Shown here: piece by piece, positions 44,211-52,925 of the stretch | How positions within the stretch are numbered: position 1 is the first letter of the stretch | How the letters are laid out: the number at the start of each line of letters is the position of its first letter | NCBI GenBank assembly: GCA_963728845.1 | Contig: CAVSLS010000052.1 | Location: 124,001 to 188,000 of the forward strand | Direction: 5' to 3' | DNA from: Bog-473 sp963728845 | Lineage (GTDB): Bacteria; Actinomycetota; Acidimicrobiia; Acidimicrobiales; RAAP-2 | Length of the DNA stretch: 64,000 bases | Translations under genes and position numbers: made by a program | Notes under the pieces: generated by a model | Databases searched by the model: none | Told to the model about the DNA's origin: nothing | The model's input: the letters and a program-made list of their open reading frames with translations, nothing else

Positions 44211-46186
44211 CGCGGCTCCACGGCGACGAGGAGGTCGTTGACGTCCACCTGTTGCCCCGACGAGCAGAGGATGGCGGCCACGGTCCCGGCGCCGTTGGCC
44301 CGCAGCGTGTGCTCCATCTTCATCGCCTCGAGCACGACGAGGCCGTCGCCCTCGGCCACCGTCTGGCCGACGGCGACGAGGACCTTGGTGACGGCGCCCG
44401 GCAACGGCGCGCGGCATTCGCCGGCCACTCCCCCGCGCTCGTCGGGGTCGTCCTCGGCGCGCAGGGCGAACGTCGACTGGCCCTCCGGCCCGCTCACGTC
44501 CGCCCGGTGGGCCGAGTGCCGCACCCGGTAGCGCCGGCGCAGCCCGTCCTCACCCGTGAGGTCGACGACCCCGTCGTGGGTGCTCGCCGGGCCCACCTCG
44601 TGCCACGCGTCGTCGACGAGCACCCGGGCAGGCTCGCCGGGCGTCGCGGCGCGCACCTCCATCGACGTCCCCGAGACGTGCGTCAGGTGGTCCGCGTGGA
44701 GCGGATGCCCCACGTTGCGCCAGCCCGCCGCGGGCACGGGCACGAGGCTGCGGACGGCGCGCTCCTCCAGGAGGCAGAAGGCCACAGCGGCGGCGTGCCG
44801 CCGGCGCACCGCGTCGGGAAGCCGCGCGTCGCGCAGTTCCGGACGGCCCTCGAGGTAGTGGACGTCGACGGCGCCGCGGCGGAAGGCCGCATCGTCGAGC
44901 ACGGCCCCGAGGAGATCGCGGTTGGTCTCCAGGCCGTCGAGCTCGAGCGTGCGCAACGCCAGAGACAGCCGCCCGACGGCCGCCGCTCGATCCTCGCCGC
45001 GGGCCATGAGCTTGGCGACCAGCGAGTCGTAGGCCGGGGTGACCACGCTCCCCGACTCGACGGCGCTGTCGGTGCGCAGGCCGGGCCCTTCGGGCCAGCG
45101 CACGTGCGCGACGGTGCCCGGCGTCGGCCGGTAGTCCTCCCGAGGGCGTTCGGCGCACAACCGGACCTCGACGGCGTGACCGGTGACCTCGACCTCCGCC
45201 TGGGAGAGGGGCAAGGGGCGGCCCGCCGCCACCGCCAGCTGCAAACCGACCAGGTCGAGTCCGGTGACCAGTTCGGTGACCCCGTGCTCGACCTGCAGCC
45301 TGGTGTTCATCTCCAAGAAGTAGAACCCGTTCGCGTCGACCAGGTACTCCACCGTGCCGACGCCGACATAGGCGACCGCCTTCGCTGCGGCGACGGCCGC
45401 GCCCCACATCTGCTGGCGGGCCGCCGACGACACGAGGACGGCGGGCGCCTCCTCGACGACCTTCTGGTGCCGGCGCTGCACCGAGCACTCCCGGTCGAAC
45501 AGGTGGAGCACGCTGCCATGGGTGTCCCCCACGATCTGAACCTCGACATGGCGGGGGGCGGCCAGGTACCGCTCCAAGAAGACCTCGTCAGAGCCGAACG
45601 CGGCCTGGGCCTCCCGCTGCGCCGACGCCACGGCGTCGACCAGCTCGCCGGGCTCGCCCACGAGCCGCATCCCCCGACCGCCGCCTCCGGCGGACGCCTT
45701 CACCAGGAGCGGGTAGCCGACAGCCGCCGCGGTGCCGGCAAGCTCGTCTGACGGCGTCCCTGCGGGCACGACGGCGCCCGGGAGCACGGGCACGCCGGCG
45801 TCGGCGACAACCTCCTTTGCCCGTGACTTGTGGCCCATGACCCGCATCGCCTCGGGCGGCGGGCCGACCCACGTGATGCCGGCCCGTCCGCACGCCTCGG
45901 GGAGGGCGGGGTCCTCGGAAAGGAAGCCGTAGCCCGGGTGGAGCGCGTCGGCACCCGCCCTCTCCGCCGCCCGCACCAGCGCTTCGGGGTCCAGGTAGGT
46001 GTCGCGCAGGGTCGTCCCGGGCAGCAGCACGGCGGCGTCGCCCTCGCCGACATGCGGACTCCCCGCGTCGTCCGCCGCGTAGACGGCGACGGCCTCGCAT
46101 CCGGCGTCGTGAGCGCCCCGGATGACCCGTCGCGCGATTTCACCGCGGTTGGCCACGAGCAGGCGTCGGACCGGTCCCGGCGCCAT
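44207..46186 (-). CDS. Acyl-CoA carboxylase biotin carboxylase/BCCP subunit
   Basis: The protein is 659 residues from ATG 46186. The biotin carboxylase domain begins LLVANRGEIARRVIRGAHDA. It includes the ATP-grasp Gly-rich loop KASAGGGGRGMRL and the catalytic FYFLEMNTRLQVEHGVTE. A BT-like linker leads to a C-terminal biotinyl domain with VVLEAMKMEHTL (biotinyl-Lys in AMKM). It carboxylates biotin with ATP and bicarbonate, then hands it to the transferase encoded upstream. Methylcrotonyl-, geranyl- or propionyl-CoA carboxylase are the options. Context favours the first two. Confidence 0.92.
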   Translation of the reverse strand: MAPGPVRRLLVANRGEIARRVIRGAHDAGCEAVAVYAADDAGSPHVGEGDAAVLLPGTTLRDTYLDPEALVRAAERAGADALHPGYGFLSEDPALPEACGRAGITWVGPPPEAMRVMGHKSRAKEVVADAGVPVLPGAVVPAGTPSDELAGTAAAVGYPLLVKASAGGGGRGMRLVGEPGELVDAVASAQREAQAAFGSDEVFLERYLAAPRHVEVQIVGDTHGSVLHLFDRECSVQRRHQKVVEEAPAVLVSSAARQQMWGAAVAAAKAVAYVGVGTVEYLVDANGFYFLEMNTRLQVEHGVTELVTGLDLVGLQLAVAAGRPLPLSQAEVEVTGHAVEVRLCAERPREDYRPTPGTVAHVRWPEGPGLRTDSAVESGSVVTPAYDSLVAKLMARGEDRAAAVGRLSLALRTLELDGLETNRDLLGAVLDDAAFRRGAVDVHYLEGRPELRDARLPDAVRRRHAAAVAFCLLEERAVRSLVPVPAAGWRNVGHPLHADHLTHVSGTSMEVRAATPGEPARVLVDDAWHEVGPASTHDGVVDLTGEDGLRRRYRVRHSAHRADVSGPEGQSTFALRAEDDPDERGGVAGECRAPLPGAVTKVLVAVGQTVAEGDGLVVLEAMKMEHTLRANGAGTVAAILCSSGQQVDVNDLLVAVEPR

Positions 46187-47784
46187 CAGTGCCGCACCAC
46201 CCCGAAGACCGCCGTCCCGCGCACCGGGGCCGAGTGCGTGGCGGTGAGCGCAATGGCGAGCACGGTGCGCGTGTCGCGCGGATCGATGATGCCGTCGTCC
46301 CACAACCGCCCCGTGGCGTACTGGGCGGTCGACTCCGCTTCAATCTGGTTCTCTGTGGCCTGGCGCAGTTCCTCGTCGGCCGCCTCGTCGAAGGGCCGGC
46401 CGGCCGCCTGCGCGGCGTTGCGGCGCACGATGGAGAGGACGCCCGCCAACTGCTTGGGGCCCATCACGGCGATACGGTGGTTGGGCCACGTGAAGACGAA
46501 GCGGGGGTCGTAGGCCCGGCCCGCCATGGCGTAGTTCCCCGCCCCGTAGCTGGCGCCAACCATGAGCGTCAGATGCGGAACCGTCGAGTTCGAGACCGCA
46601 TTGATGAGCTTGGCCCCGTCCTTGATGATGCCTCCCTGCTCATAACGCGTGCCCACCATGAACCCCGTGATGTTCTGCACGAAGAGAATCGGGGTGTCGG
46701 TCCGGTTGCACAGCGCGATGAATTGGGCGCCCTTCTGGGCCTCGGGTGAGAAGAGGATGCCGTTGTTGGCCACGACGCCGACGGGGTACCCGCCGAGCGT
46801 CGCCCAGCCGCACACGAGCTGCGCCCCGTAGGACTCCTTGAACTCCTCGAAGCGGGAGCCGTCCAGGACACGGGCGAGGATCTCGCGCACGTCGAAGGGC
46901 ACCCGCACGTCCACCGACGCGATCCCGAGGAGCTCTTCGGCCGGATAGAGCGGCGCGTCGGGGGGACCGGCCGGGCCCGGGCCGAGCCGCTCCCAGTGCA
47001 GGTGGGCCACGATGCCCCGCGCCATGTGGATCGCCTCGCGCTCGTCGCGGGCCAGGTAGTCGCACAGGCCCGACGTCCGGGCGTGCATGGACGCGCCGCC
47101 CAGCTCCTCCTCGTCGGCCTCCTCGCCGATGGCCATCTTGACCAGCGGCGGCCCACCGAGGAAGACGCGGGCCCGGTCCTCGACCATGACGGTGTAGTCG
47201 CTCATGCCCGGCAGGTACGCGCCGCCGGCGGTCGAGGAGCCGAACACGACGCAGACGGTCGGGATCCCCTTCGCCGAGAGCTGGGTGAGGCGGCGGAACT
47301 GCTCCCCCCCGGGGACGAACACGTCGGCCTGGCGAGGCAAGTCGGCCCCTCCGGACTCGACCAGGATCAGCACCGGGAGGCGGTTCACCTCGGCCACGTC
47401 CATGGCGCGCAGGAGCTTGCGGATCGTGGTGGGACTCGTCGTCCCGCCGCGCACGGTCGGGTCGTTGGCGATCACCAGGCACTGGGTGTGCGCCACCTCG
47501 GCCAGCGCCACGACGACACCGCCCCCCACTGGGTCACCCGTGTGCAGTCCGGCCAGCGGGCACAGCTCAAGCAGCGGCGTCCCGGGGTCGACGAGGGCCT
47601 CGAGGCGCTCGCGCACCATCAATTTGCCGCGGGCACGGTGGCGCTGCACGTACTGAGGCCCGCCTCCGCCCAGCACCTGATCGTGCAGGGCGTGCACCTC
47701 CTCGGCCAGTGCGCGCATGGCGGCAGCGTTCTCCGTGAACTCGGCGCCGTGACTCGCGAGGCGCGAGCGGATGGGCGTGCTCAC
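46186..47784 (-). CDS. Acyl-CoA carboxylase carboxyltransferase subunit
   Basis: The protein is 532 residues from GTG 47784, overlapping both neighbours. The N-half has QRHRARGKLMVRERLEALVD and ANDPTVRGGTTSPTTIRKLL, then LVESGGADLPRQADVF, characteristic of methylcrotonyl-type transferases. VFGSSTAGGAYLPGMSDYTV and MVGASYGAGNYAMAGRAYDP are the paired crotonase-fold oxyanion loops. It transfers carboxyl from biotin to the gamma carbon of a branched enoyl-CoA if it is MCC/GCC-like. Gene order ECH-beta-alpha-AtuA supports such a role. Confidence 0.92.
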   Translation of the reverse strand: MSTPIRSRLASHGAEFTENAAAMRALAEEVHALHDQVLGGGGPQYVQRHRARGKLMVRERLEALVDPGTPLLELCPLAGLHTGDPVGGGVVVALAEVAHTQCLVIANDPTVRGGTTSPTTIRKLLRAMDVAEVNRLPVLILVESGGADLPRQADVFVPGGEQFRRLTQLSAKGIPTVCVVFGSSTAGGAYLPGMSDYTVMVEDRARVFLGGPPLVKMAIGEEADEEELGGASMHARTSGLCDYLARDEREAIHMARGIVAHLHWERLGPGPAGPPDAPLYPAEELLGIASVDVRVPFDVREILARVLDGSRFEEFKESYGAQLVCGWATLGGYPVGVVANNGILFSPEAQKGAQFIALCNRTDTPILFVQNITGFMVGTRYEQGGIIKDGAKLINAVSNSTVPHLTLMVGASYGAGNYAMAGRAYDPRFVFTWPNHRIAVMGPKQLAGVLSIVRRNAAQAAGRPFDEAADEELRQATENQIEAESTAQYATGRLWDDGIIDPRDTRTVLAIALTATHSAPVRGTAVFGVVRH

Positions 47785-48542
47785 GGTGTCGTGTCCCACG
47801 ACGGCCGGCGCTTCTGGAGGAAGGCCTCCATCCCCTCGGCCGCCTCGGCCCCGGCGAAGAGCTCGGCCGACGTCGCTGCCGCGGTCGCCAGCCCGTCGTG
47901 CCACTCCTGGCCGGGCAACGCCCCCAGCAGAGCCTTGGTGGCCCGCACCGCGCCCGGCGCCGACTTGCGGAGCGCCTCGGTCTGCGCGTCGACCCAGGCG
48001 TCGAGCGCTGACTCGTCGTCGGCCACCGCAGAGAGGAGTCCGGCTCTGGCCGCCTCCCGCGCACTGAAGGTCTCGCCCGTGAGCACCGTGCGGGCGAGGA
48101 AGCGCCGGTCGACCACGCGCAGCGCCGGGACCAGGATCATGGCGGGCGCCACACCGACCCTGACCTCGGTGAAGGCGAACGTGCTCGACTCCGGCGCGGC
48201 CGCGAGGTCGGACGCCGCGACGAGGCCGAGGCCGCCCGCCCGAGCGTGCCCGTTCACGCGGGCGATGACCGGGACCGGGCTCTCGACCAAGCAGGTGAGG
48301 ATGTCGGGCATGCGGTTGGGCGCCGCCGCGCCGCGCTCGCTGAGATCCGCGCCCGAGCAGAACACGCGTCCCGACCCCGTGAGCACGATGGCCCGCACGT
48401 CCGTGTCGCTCGTCGCGTCACGCAACGCCTGGTCCAGCTGCTCGAGCAGGCGCGCGGAGAGGGCGTTGCGGTTGTGCGGCGAGTCCAGCGTCACCGTGCG
48501 GATGCCGTCGATGTGCTGCACGCCGACCAACGCATCCGTCAC
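47781..48542 (-). CDS. Enoyl-CoA hydratase/isomerase family
   Basis: The protein is 253 residues from GTG 48542, which lies 8 nt after TACACT (possible leaderless start). SPHNRNALSARLLEQLDQAL, then FCSGADLSERG and VNGHARAGGLGLVAASDLA carry the two oxyanion-hole backbone positions of crotonases. In the Liu/Atu pathways this step hydrates 3-methylglutaconyl-CoA or isohexenylglutaconyl-CoA. It leads the operon with the carboxylase subunits. Confidence 0.9.
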   Translation of the reverse strand: MTDALVGVQHIDGIRTVTLDSPHNRNALSARLLEQLDQALRDATSDTDVRAIVLTGSGRVFCSGADLSERGAAAPNRMPDILTCLVESPVPVIARVNGHARAGGLGLVAASDLAAAPESSTFAFTEVRVGVAPAMILVPALRVVDRRFLARTVLTGETFSAREAARAGLLSAVADDESALDAWVDAQTEALRKSAPGAVRATKALLGALPGQEWHDGLATAAATSAELFAGAEAAEGMEAFLQKRRPSWDTTP

Positions 48543-48605
48543 GGGTGGGCAGTGTAGGGGGGTGCCGGCCGAGGGGCCGAAAACGGCCGATGGTATCGTT
48601 CGCCG
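48543..48605. promoter_or_regulatory. Divergent promoter region with GGCCG-AAAA-CGGCC dyad
   Basis: The 63-bp gap between divergent catabolic genes holds TATCGT 6 nt before GTG 48606 on the plus strand and TACACT 8 nt before GTG 48542 on the minus strand. A perfect dyad GGCCG-AAAA-CGGCC lies at 48575-48588 between them. A shared repressor site is likely but unproven. Confidence 0.5.
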
Positions 48606-49756
48606 GTGATCGAGACCGACGAGCATCAGCTGTTCCGCAAGATCGCTCCGGGACCTCTTCGAGCGGGAGATCGAGCCCCACGTCGACGAGTGGGAAGCGG
48701 CCCGCACGTTCCCCGCCCATGACCTCTTCCCCAAGCTGGCCGCCGTCGGGATCTTCGGGCTCGAGTACGACGAGGCCTACGGGGGGATGGGCGCGGACCA
48801 CACCTACACGCTCATCGCCGGCGAGGAGATGGGCCGAATCAGCTGCGGCGGGGTGCCGATGGCCATGGCGGTGCAGATGGCCATGGCGACGCCCGCACTG
48901 GCGCGTTACGGCTCGCACGAGTTGAAGGAAGAGTATCTCGCTCCCGCCATCCGGGGTGAGGTCGTGACCTCCATCGCCGTCACCGAGCCCGACGCGGGCA
49001 GCGACGTCGCCGGCATCCGGACCCGGGCCGAGCGTGACGGCGACGAATGGGTCGTCAACGGCTCCAAGCTCTTCATCACGAACGGCACCCAGGCCGACTG
49101 GCTCTGCCTCCTCGCCCGGACCTCCGAGGACCCCGGGTACCAGGGCATGTCACTCATCGTGGTGCCGACGGCCTTGTCCGGCGTGACCGTGTCGCGCAAG
49201 CTCGAGAAGCTCGGCATGTGGTCGAGTGACACCGCAGAGCTGTCGTTCGCCGACGTGCGCGTCCCGGTGGCGAACACCATCGGGGAGATCGGCCGCGGCT
49301 TCCAACAGCAGATGGCGCAGTTCCAGGCAGAGCGCCTGATGACCTTCTACAAGCAGGTGGGGTCAATTGAGCTGGCGCTCGAACGCACCAAGGCGTACCT
49401 GCGCGAACGCCGCGCGTTCGGCGCACCGTTGCTGGCCAACCAGCATCTGCAGTTCGTCCTGGCGGAGCTCTCGGCCCGGCACGACGTGCTGAGGCAGTAC
49501 GCCGCGGACGACAGCCGACGCGGTCGTGCGGGGCGAGGACGTGACGCGGCAGGCGACGATCGGCAAGTTGCTCGGCTCGCGCCTCCAACGCGAGGTGGCG
49601 GACTGTGCCGTGCAGTTCTACGGCGGCATGGGCTACATGGCCGAGAACTGGACCTCACGCTACTTCCGCGACACCCGCCTCGATTCCATCGGCGCCGGGG
49701 CCGACGAAGTGATGCTGCGCATCCTTGCCCGCATGGACGGCTACACCGCCGAGTAG
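48606..49756 (+). pseudogene. Acyl-CoA dehydrogenase with two frameshifts
   Basis: GTG 48606 starts IETDEHQLFRK, shifts near 48645 into DLFEREIEPHVDEWEAARTF, and continues through VTSIAVTEPDAGSDVAGIRT (flavin-binding signature) and NGSKLFITNGTQADWLCLLA. Near 49505 it shifts again into VVRGEDVTRQATIGKLLGSR, then VQFYGGMGYMAENWTSRYF and RDTRLDSIGAGADEVMLRIL, which includes the expected C-terminal region. Both breaks are single-base. The intact enzyme would oxidise a branched acyl-CoA (isovaleryl- or citronellyl-CoA type) with FAD. It is divergent from the carboxylase operon, which fits the same pathway. Confidence 0.85.
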
Positions 49757-50597
49757 GGAGGCCGGGCGTCGCTGAGGTGTGCCGGAACACCGCCTGGCCG
49801 CCACCGCTCGCGATCAGCCGCCGATTCGCGCGACCAGACCCGTCCCGTCCACGAGAGCAAGCCCCCCTGGGCGACGGGCGAGTGCGCGTCGAGCAGGAGC
49901 CACTCCGACTGAGCGCCCGGGTACTGGAACGAGGCGTAGAGGTCGAGGCTCGGCGCGATGTAAGGCGGCTCGAGGTGCGCGTGGGGGCGCGACCCGGCGG
50001 GCCAGCTGCCCACGTCGAGCACGATGAGCGATCGCGCTGCGTCCACCCACGGATCATCGAATGTCGCCCTCGGCGTGCAGCGACCCACGTCCTCCAGGTC
50101 GGCGGGAGCGGGCCGGGGGGCGGCCAGCTGTCCGACCACTCGATCATGCGTTGGTCGAAGTTGTGCCAGAACGGGAACGTGGGCCGGTCCTCGCCGGGCC
50201 ACAGCTCCGCCCTCGTCGGCAACGCGTCGGGATCGGGCACGTCCGGCGGGGTCAAGTCCTCGTGCTCGAGACCCTCGACGGCGCCCACGGACCACACCAT
50301 GGCGTGGAGCACCGGCCGGCCCTCCTGGCTCATCTCGACGCGCTGGGCCAGCACGGTGCGGCCGGCGCGCAGCGGGGAGACCACGAGGTCCACCGGCGCG
50401 AAGGCGGCCACGGAGAGGTAGTGGCAAAAGAAGCTGGCGGGACGGGCGAGGGGACTCTCGGCCCCGGCGGCCCTCAGGGCGATGGCGGCCACGTAGCCGC
50501 CGCACGGGCCCCAGATCTCCCAGTCACCCAGCACCCGCGCGCGATAGCGGCCGTCCCCCACGTGCTCGGGCGCCGTGTCGATCTCGACGTCACCCAT
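49757..50597 (-). pseudogene. Acyl-CoA thioesterase-like protein, frameshifted
   Basis: From ATG 50597 the frame reads VGDGRYRARVLGDWEIWGPC, then GGYVAAIALRAAGAESP and FFCHYLSVAAFAPVDLVV, typical of the acyl-CoA thioesterase-like double hot-dog family. It shifts near 50090 into RATFDDPWVDAARSLIVLD and SLDLYASFQYPG, then LLSWTGRVWS. The expected ending (RRLIASGGGQAVFRHTSA) lies in another frame near 49815, so at least two indels occur. The intact protein would hydrolyse acyl-CoA. It overlaps the GNAT gene upstream by 8 bases. Confidence 0.75.
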
Positions 50598-51144
50598 GGG
50601 TCCGGCTCTCCCAGCGCTCCCGCGTCAGTTCGGTCACGGCGACCTCCTCGCCGCGGGGCCCGGTGGTCGTGCGCCAGGGCACGAACCCCAGCCGCTCCAT
50701 GACCCGTCCCGACGCGACGTTCTCCGGCTCGTAGATGCTCACGATGCGACTGAGGCCGCCGGAGGTGAATCCGAACTCGAGCGCTGCGGTCCCGGCCTCG
50801 GTCGCCAGGCCGCGCCCGCGGAACGGGCCCGACAAGCGCCACCCGACCTCGACGGCCGGGAGGATCTCCGGCAGGAAGTGCGGCACGGCGAGACCCGCCC
50901 AACCGATCATCGCCCCACTGTCCCGGTCGATCAGCGCCTCGATGCCGAAGCCGTCGCTCTCGTAGCGCTCCTGCATCCGGGTGAGGAACTCGGCCGTCTC
51001 CTCCTCGGTCATGCCCCTGCGTCTCGGATACCACCAGAACGACTCCTCGCCATGGATGACGGCGAGCTCGGCGAGGTCGCCCGGTGTGAACGGCCGCAGC
51101 ACCAGCCGGGCCGTGGTCAGCGTGGGTATGCGCGGACGGCTCAC
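50590..51144 (-). CDS. GNAT-family N-acetyltransferase (RimJ/RimL type)
   Basis: The protein is 184 residues from GTG 51144. LTTARLVLRPFTPGDLAELA opens the fold. VEVGWRLSGPFRGRGLATEA is the acetyl-CoA-binding R/Q-x-x-G-x-G/A region. SIYEPENVASGRVMERLGF is the typical closing motif of RimL-like enzymes. It acetylates a protein N-terminus, amine or antibiotic; the substrate is unknown. It overlaps the thioesterase-like gene and follows a small hypothetical gene on the same strand. Confidence 0.88.
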   Translation of the reverse strand: MSRPRIPTLTTARLVLRPFTPGDLAELAVIHGEESFWWYPRRRGMTEEETAEFLTRMQERYESDGFGIEALIDRDSGAMIGWAGLAVPHFLPEILPAVEVGWRLSGPFRGRGLATEAGTAALEFGFTSGGLSRIVSIYEPENVASGRVMERLGFVPWRTTTGPRGEEVAVTELTRERWESRTHG

Positions 51145-51157
51145 CGGATCAGCGGCG

Positions 51158-51427
51158 TCAGCCGAGGGGAAGCCCGGGGGCGTCCGCCAGCGACGGGTCG
51201 TGGCCGGGGCGGGCCGAGGGCGCGTACAGCTGGTCCGGGAGGAAGGAGCGCACCGAGCGGTCACCGCCCCGTCCCCCCACGACCTCGACCCAGGTCTCAC
51301 CGGTCTCGCCGTTGGTCACGTGGGCCACGAACTGCCACGAGGCGCCTCGCAGCCGGGTGCCGTCGACCTGGACCGGGTCGCCCGCCCGCAGCCCGGCCCA
51401 GCGGGTGCTGCGACGGAGGTCAGCCAC
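51158..51427 (-). CDS. Small conserved hypothetical protein
   Basis: The protein is 89 residues from GTG 51427. RAGDPVQVDGTRLRGASWQF, then AHVTNGETGETWVEVVGGRG and DRSVRSFLPDQLYAP form a compact beta-rich domain common in actinobacteria and without known function. It ends 13 nt before the GNAT start and is probably co-transcribed. Confidence 0.65.
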   Translation of the reverse strand: MADLRRSTRWAGLRAGDPVQVDGTRLRGASWQFVAHVTNGETGETWVEVVGGRGGDRSVRSFLPDQLYAPSARPGHDPSLADAPGLPLG

Positions 51428-51550
51428 GGTGACCGCCACCGAGGACGCACAGGAACCGGGCGCACGCGGGCATCGGACTCTTTCTACCCGCTTTCCACCC
51501 GCTCGCAGGCATGAGCCGTCGCACCCGTGGCAGACCGTATCCTGACGGGC

Positions 51551-52321
51551 GTGGCGCTCGATCCCCCGCGCACCTTGACGCCGTCGAAGGTGACCGCCTT
51601 CACCAACTGCCCGCTCGCCTTCCGGTTCTCCCAGATTGAGCGCCGGCCGGAGCCGCCCTCCCCGCACTCAGTCAAAGGCACCCTGGTGCACGACGTGCTC
51701 GAGGGTCTCTTCTGGCACCACGCCCCGGGCGACCGCAGCCCCGCGGCAGCGGCGGCCGAGCTGCAACGGGCCTGGGGCGCGCTGCAGGACAACGAGGAGT
51801 TCGTGCTGCTCGAGCTCGACGCGGGGGCGGCCGAGGCCTTCCTGGCCGACGCCCGCACGCTCGTCGACAACTATTTCCGCCTGGAGGACCCCGACCGCAC
51901 GCACGCGGTCGCGGTGGAGCTCGGCGTCGAGACGATGGTCGACGGCATGCGCCTGCGCGGCATCATCGACCGCCTCGATCTCGCCCCTGACGGGAGCCTC
52001 ATCGTCGTGGACTACAAGACCGGGCGGGCCCCGTCGGAGCGCTTCGAGCGCGGCAGCATGGGCGGGGTGCAGACCTATGCGCTGCTGTGCGAGAGCGTGC
52101 TGGGCCGCGCCCCGGCCGAGGTCCGGCTCCTGTACCTGCGCCAGCCGGTCGCCATCTCCACCGTCGCTTCCGAGCAGACCATCCGCGGCCAGCGCAAGCG
52201 CGCGGTCGCCGTGTGGACGGCGATTGCGCGGGCCTGCGACGCCGAGGACTTCCGGCCGCACGTGGGCCCGCTGTGCGACTTCTGCCACTTCAAGGCAGCC
52301 TGCCCCGCGTTCGCCGCGTGA
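51551..52321 (+). CDS. RecB-family PD-(D/E)XK nuclease with an Fe-S cluster motif
   Basis: The protein is 256 residues from GTG 51551, chosen because TATCCT lies 7 nt upstream; GTG 51527 would add eight residues. LTPSKVTAFTNCPLAFRFSQ gives the first cluster Cys (C20). GTLVHDVLEG holds the conserved His. IIDRLD (D140) and VVDYKTG (D154, K156) are the nuclease core, and the Q-x-x-Y of VQTYA follows. C242, C245 and C251 (CDFCHFKAACP) complete a four-Cys iron-sulfur site like those in AddB and Cas4. It lacks any helicase domain, so it is a stand-alone nuclease with a probable DNA-repair role. PAP2 and DsbA genes follow. Confidence 0.88.
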   Translation: MALDPPRTLTPSKVTAFTNCPLAFRFSQIERRPEPPSPHSVKGTLVHDVLEGLFWHHAPGDRSPAAAAAELQRAWGALQDNEEFVLLELDAGAAEAFLADARTLVDNYFRLEDPDRTHAVAVELGVETMVDGMRLRGIIDRLDLAPDGSLIVVDYKTGRAPSERFERGSMGGVQTYALLCESVLGRAPAEVRLLYLRQPVAISTVASEQTIRGQRKRAVAVWTAIARACDAEDFRPHVGPLCDFCHFKAACPAFAA

Positions 52322-52331
52322 CCGGCGCACA

Positions 52332-52925
52332 GTGAGCACCCTCGACGAGGCGGTCGACGCCGCCTTCGGGCCGCTGCGGGGGCGGCCGGGCGTCGATCGC
52401 GCCGCGGCCGTCGTCTCCAACCTGGCCGACTACGGCTTCGTCTGGGTGCTGTTGGCCGGCCTCAAGGCACGCCGGCGCGGGCCCGACCGACGGCGCGCCG
52501 TCGTCGCGCTCGGCACCGCCGGGCTCTCGTCGCTCATCGTGAGCCGGATGGTCAAGGGGGCCGTCGAGCGGCAGCGGCCGGACGAGCATCTTGCCGCCGC
52601 CGTCCGCACGCCCACCAGCAGCAGCTTCCCGAGCGGCCACACCCTCGCCGCCTTCTGCACGGCGTTCGTCCTCGGGGACTCCGACGCCGGGACCGCGGCC
52701 AACGTCGGCTTTGCGGCGGCGGTCGCCGCCAGCCGCGTCCACTTGCGGGCCCACCACCCGACCGACGTGATCGGCGGTGCCGTGATCGGCTCGGTGCTCG
52801 GGCTGGGCCTGCGTCCCGTCGTCAACGTGGTCACGCCCGGGAGCAGGGGTCGCCGCGGGCGTTGGCGGAGGAACCGGGGCGCCCGGGGAATGGGCCCGGG
52901 CGGCGTCGTGTTGCACGAGCTATGA
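52332..52925 (+). CDS. PAP2-family phosphatase
   Basis: The protein is 197 residues from GTG 52332, 10 nt after the nuclease stop. KGAVERQRP, FPSGHT and SRVHLRAHHPTDV are the three PAP2 motifs with the phosphate-binding Lys/Arg and catalytic His residues. Membrane segments are moderate (VWVLLAGLKA; GLSSLIVSRMV; GGAVIGSVLGLGL). It would dephosphorylate a lipid phosphate such as phosphatidic acid or undecaprenyl diphosphate. The tail is very basic. Confidence 0.88.
   Translation: MSTLDEAVDAAFGPLRGRPGVDRAAAVVSNLADYGFVWVLLAGLKARRRGPDRRRAVVALGTAGLSSLIVSRMVKGAVERQRPDEHLAAAVRTPTSSSFPSGHTLAAFCTAFVLGDSDAGTAANVGFAAAVAASRVHLRAHHPTDVIGGAVIGSVLGLGLRPVVNVVTPGSRGRRGRWRRNRGARGMGPGGVVLHEL

Noticed and set aside
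42336..44531. 731-residue plus-strand open frame opposite the AtuA-like gene
   Set aside because: Antisense shadow created by codon bias; no recognisable protein, while the minus strand has clear DUF1446 motifs.
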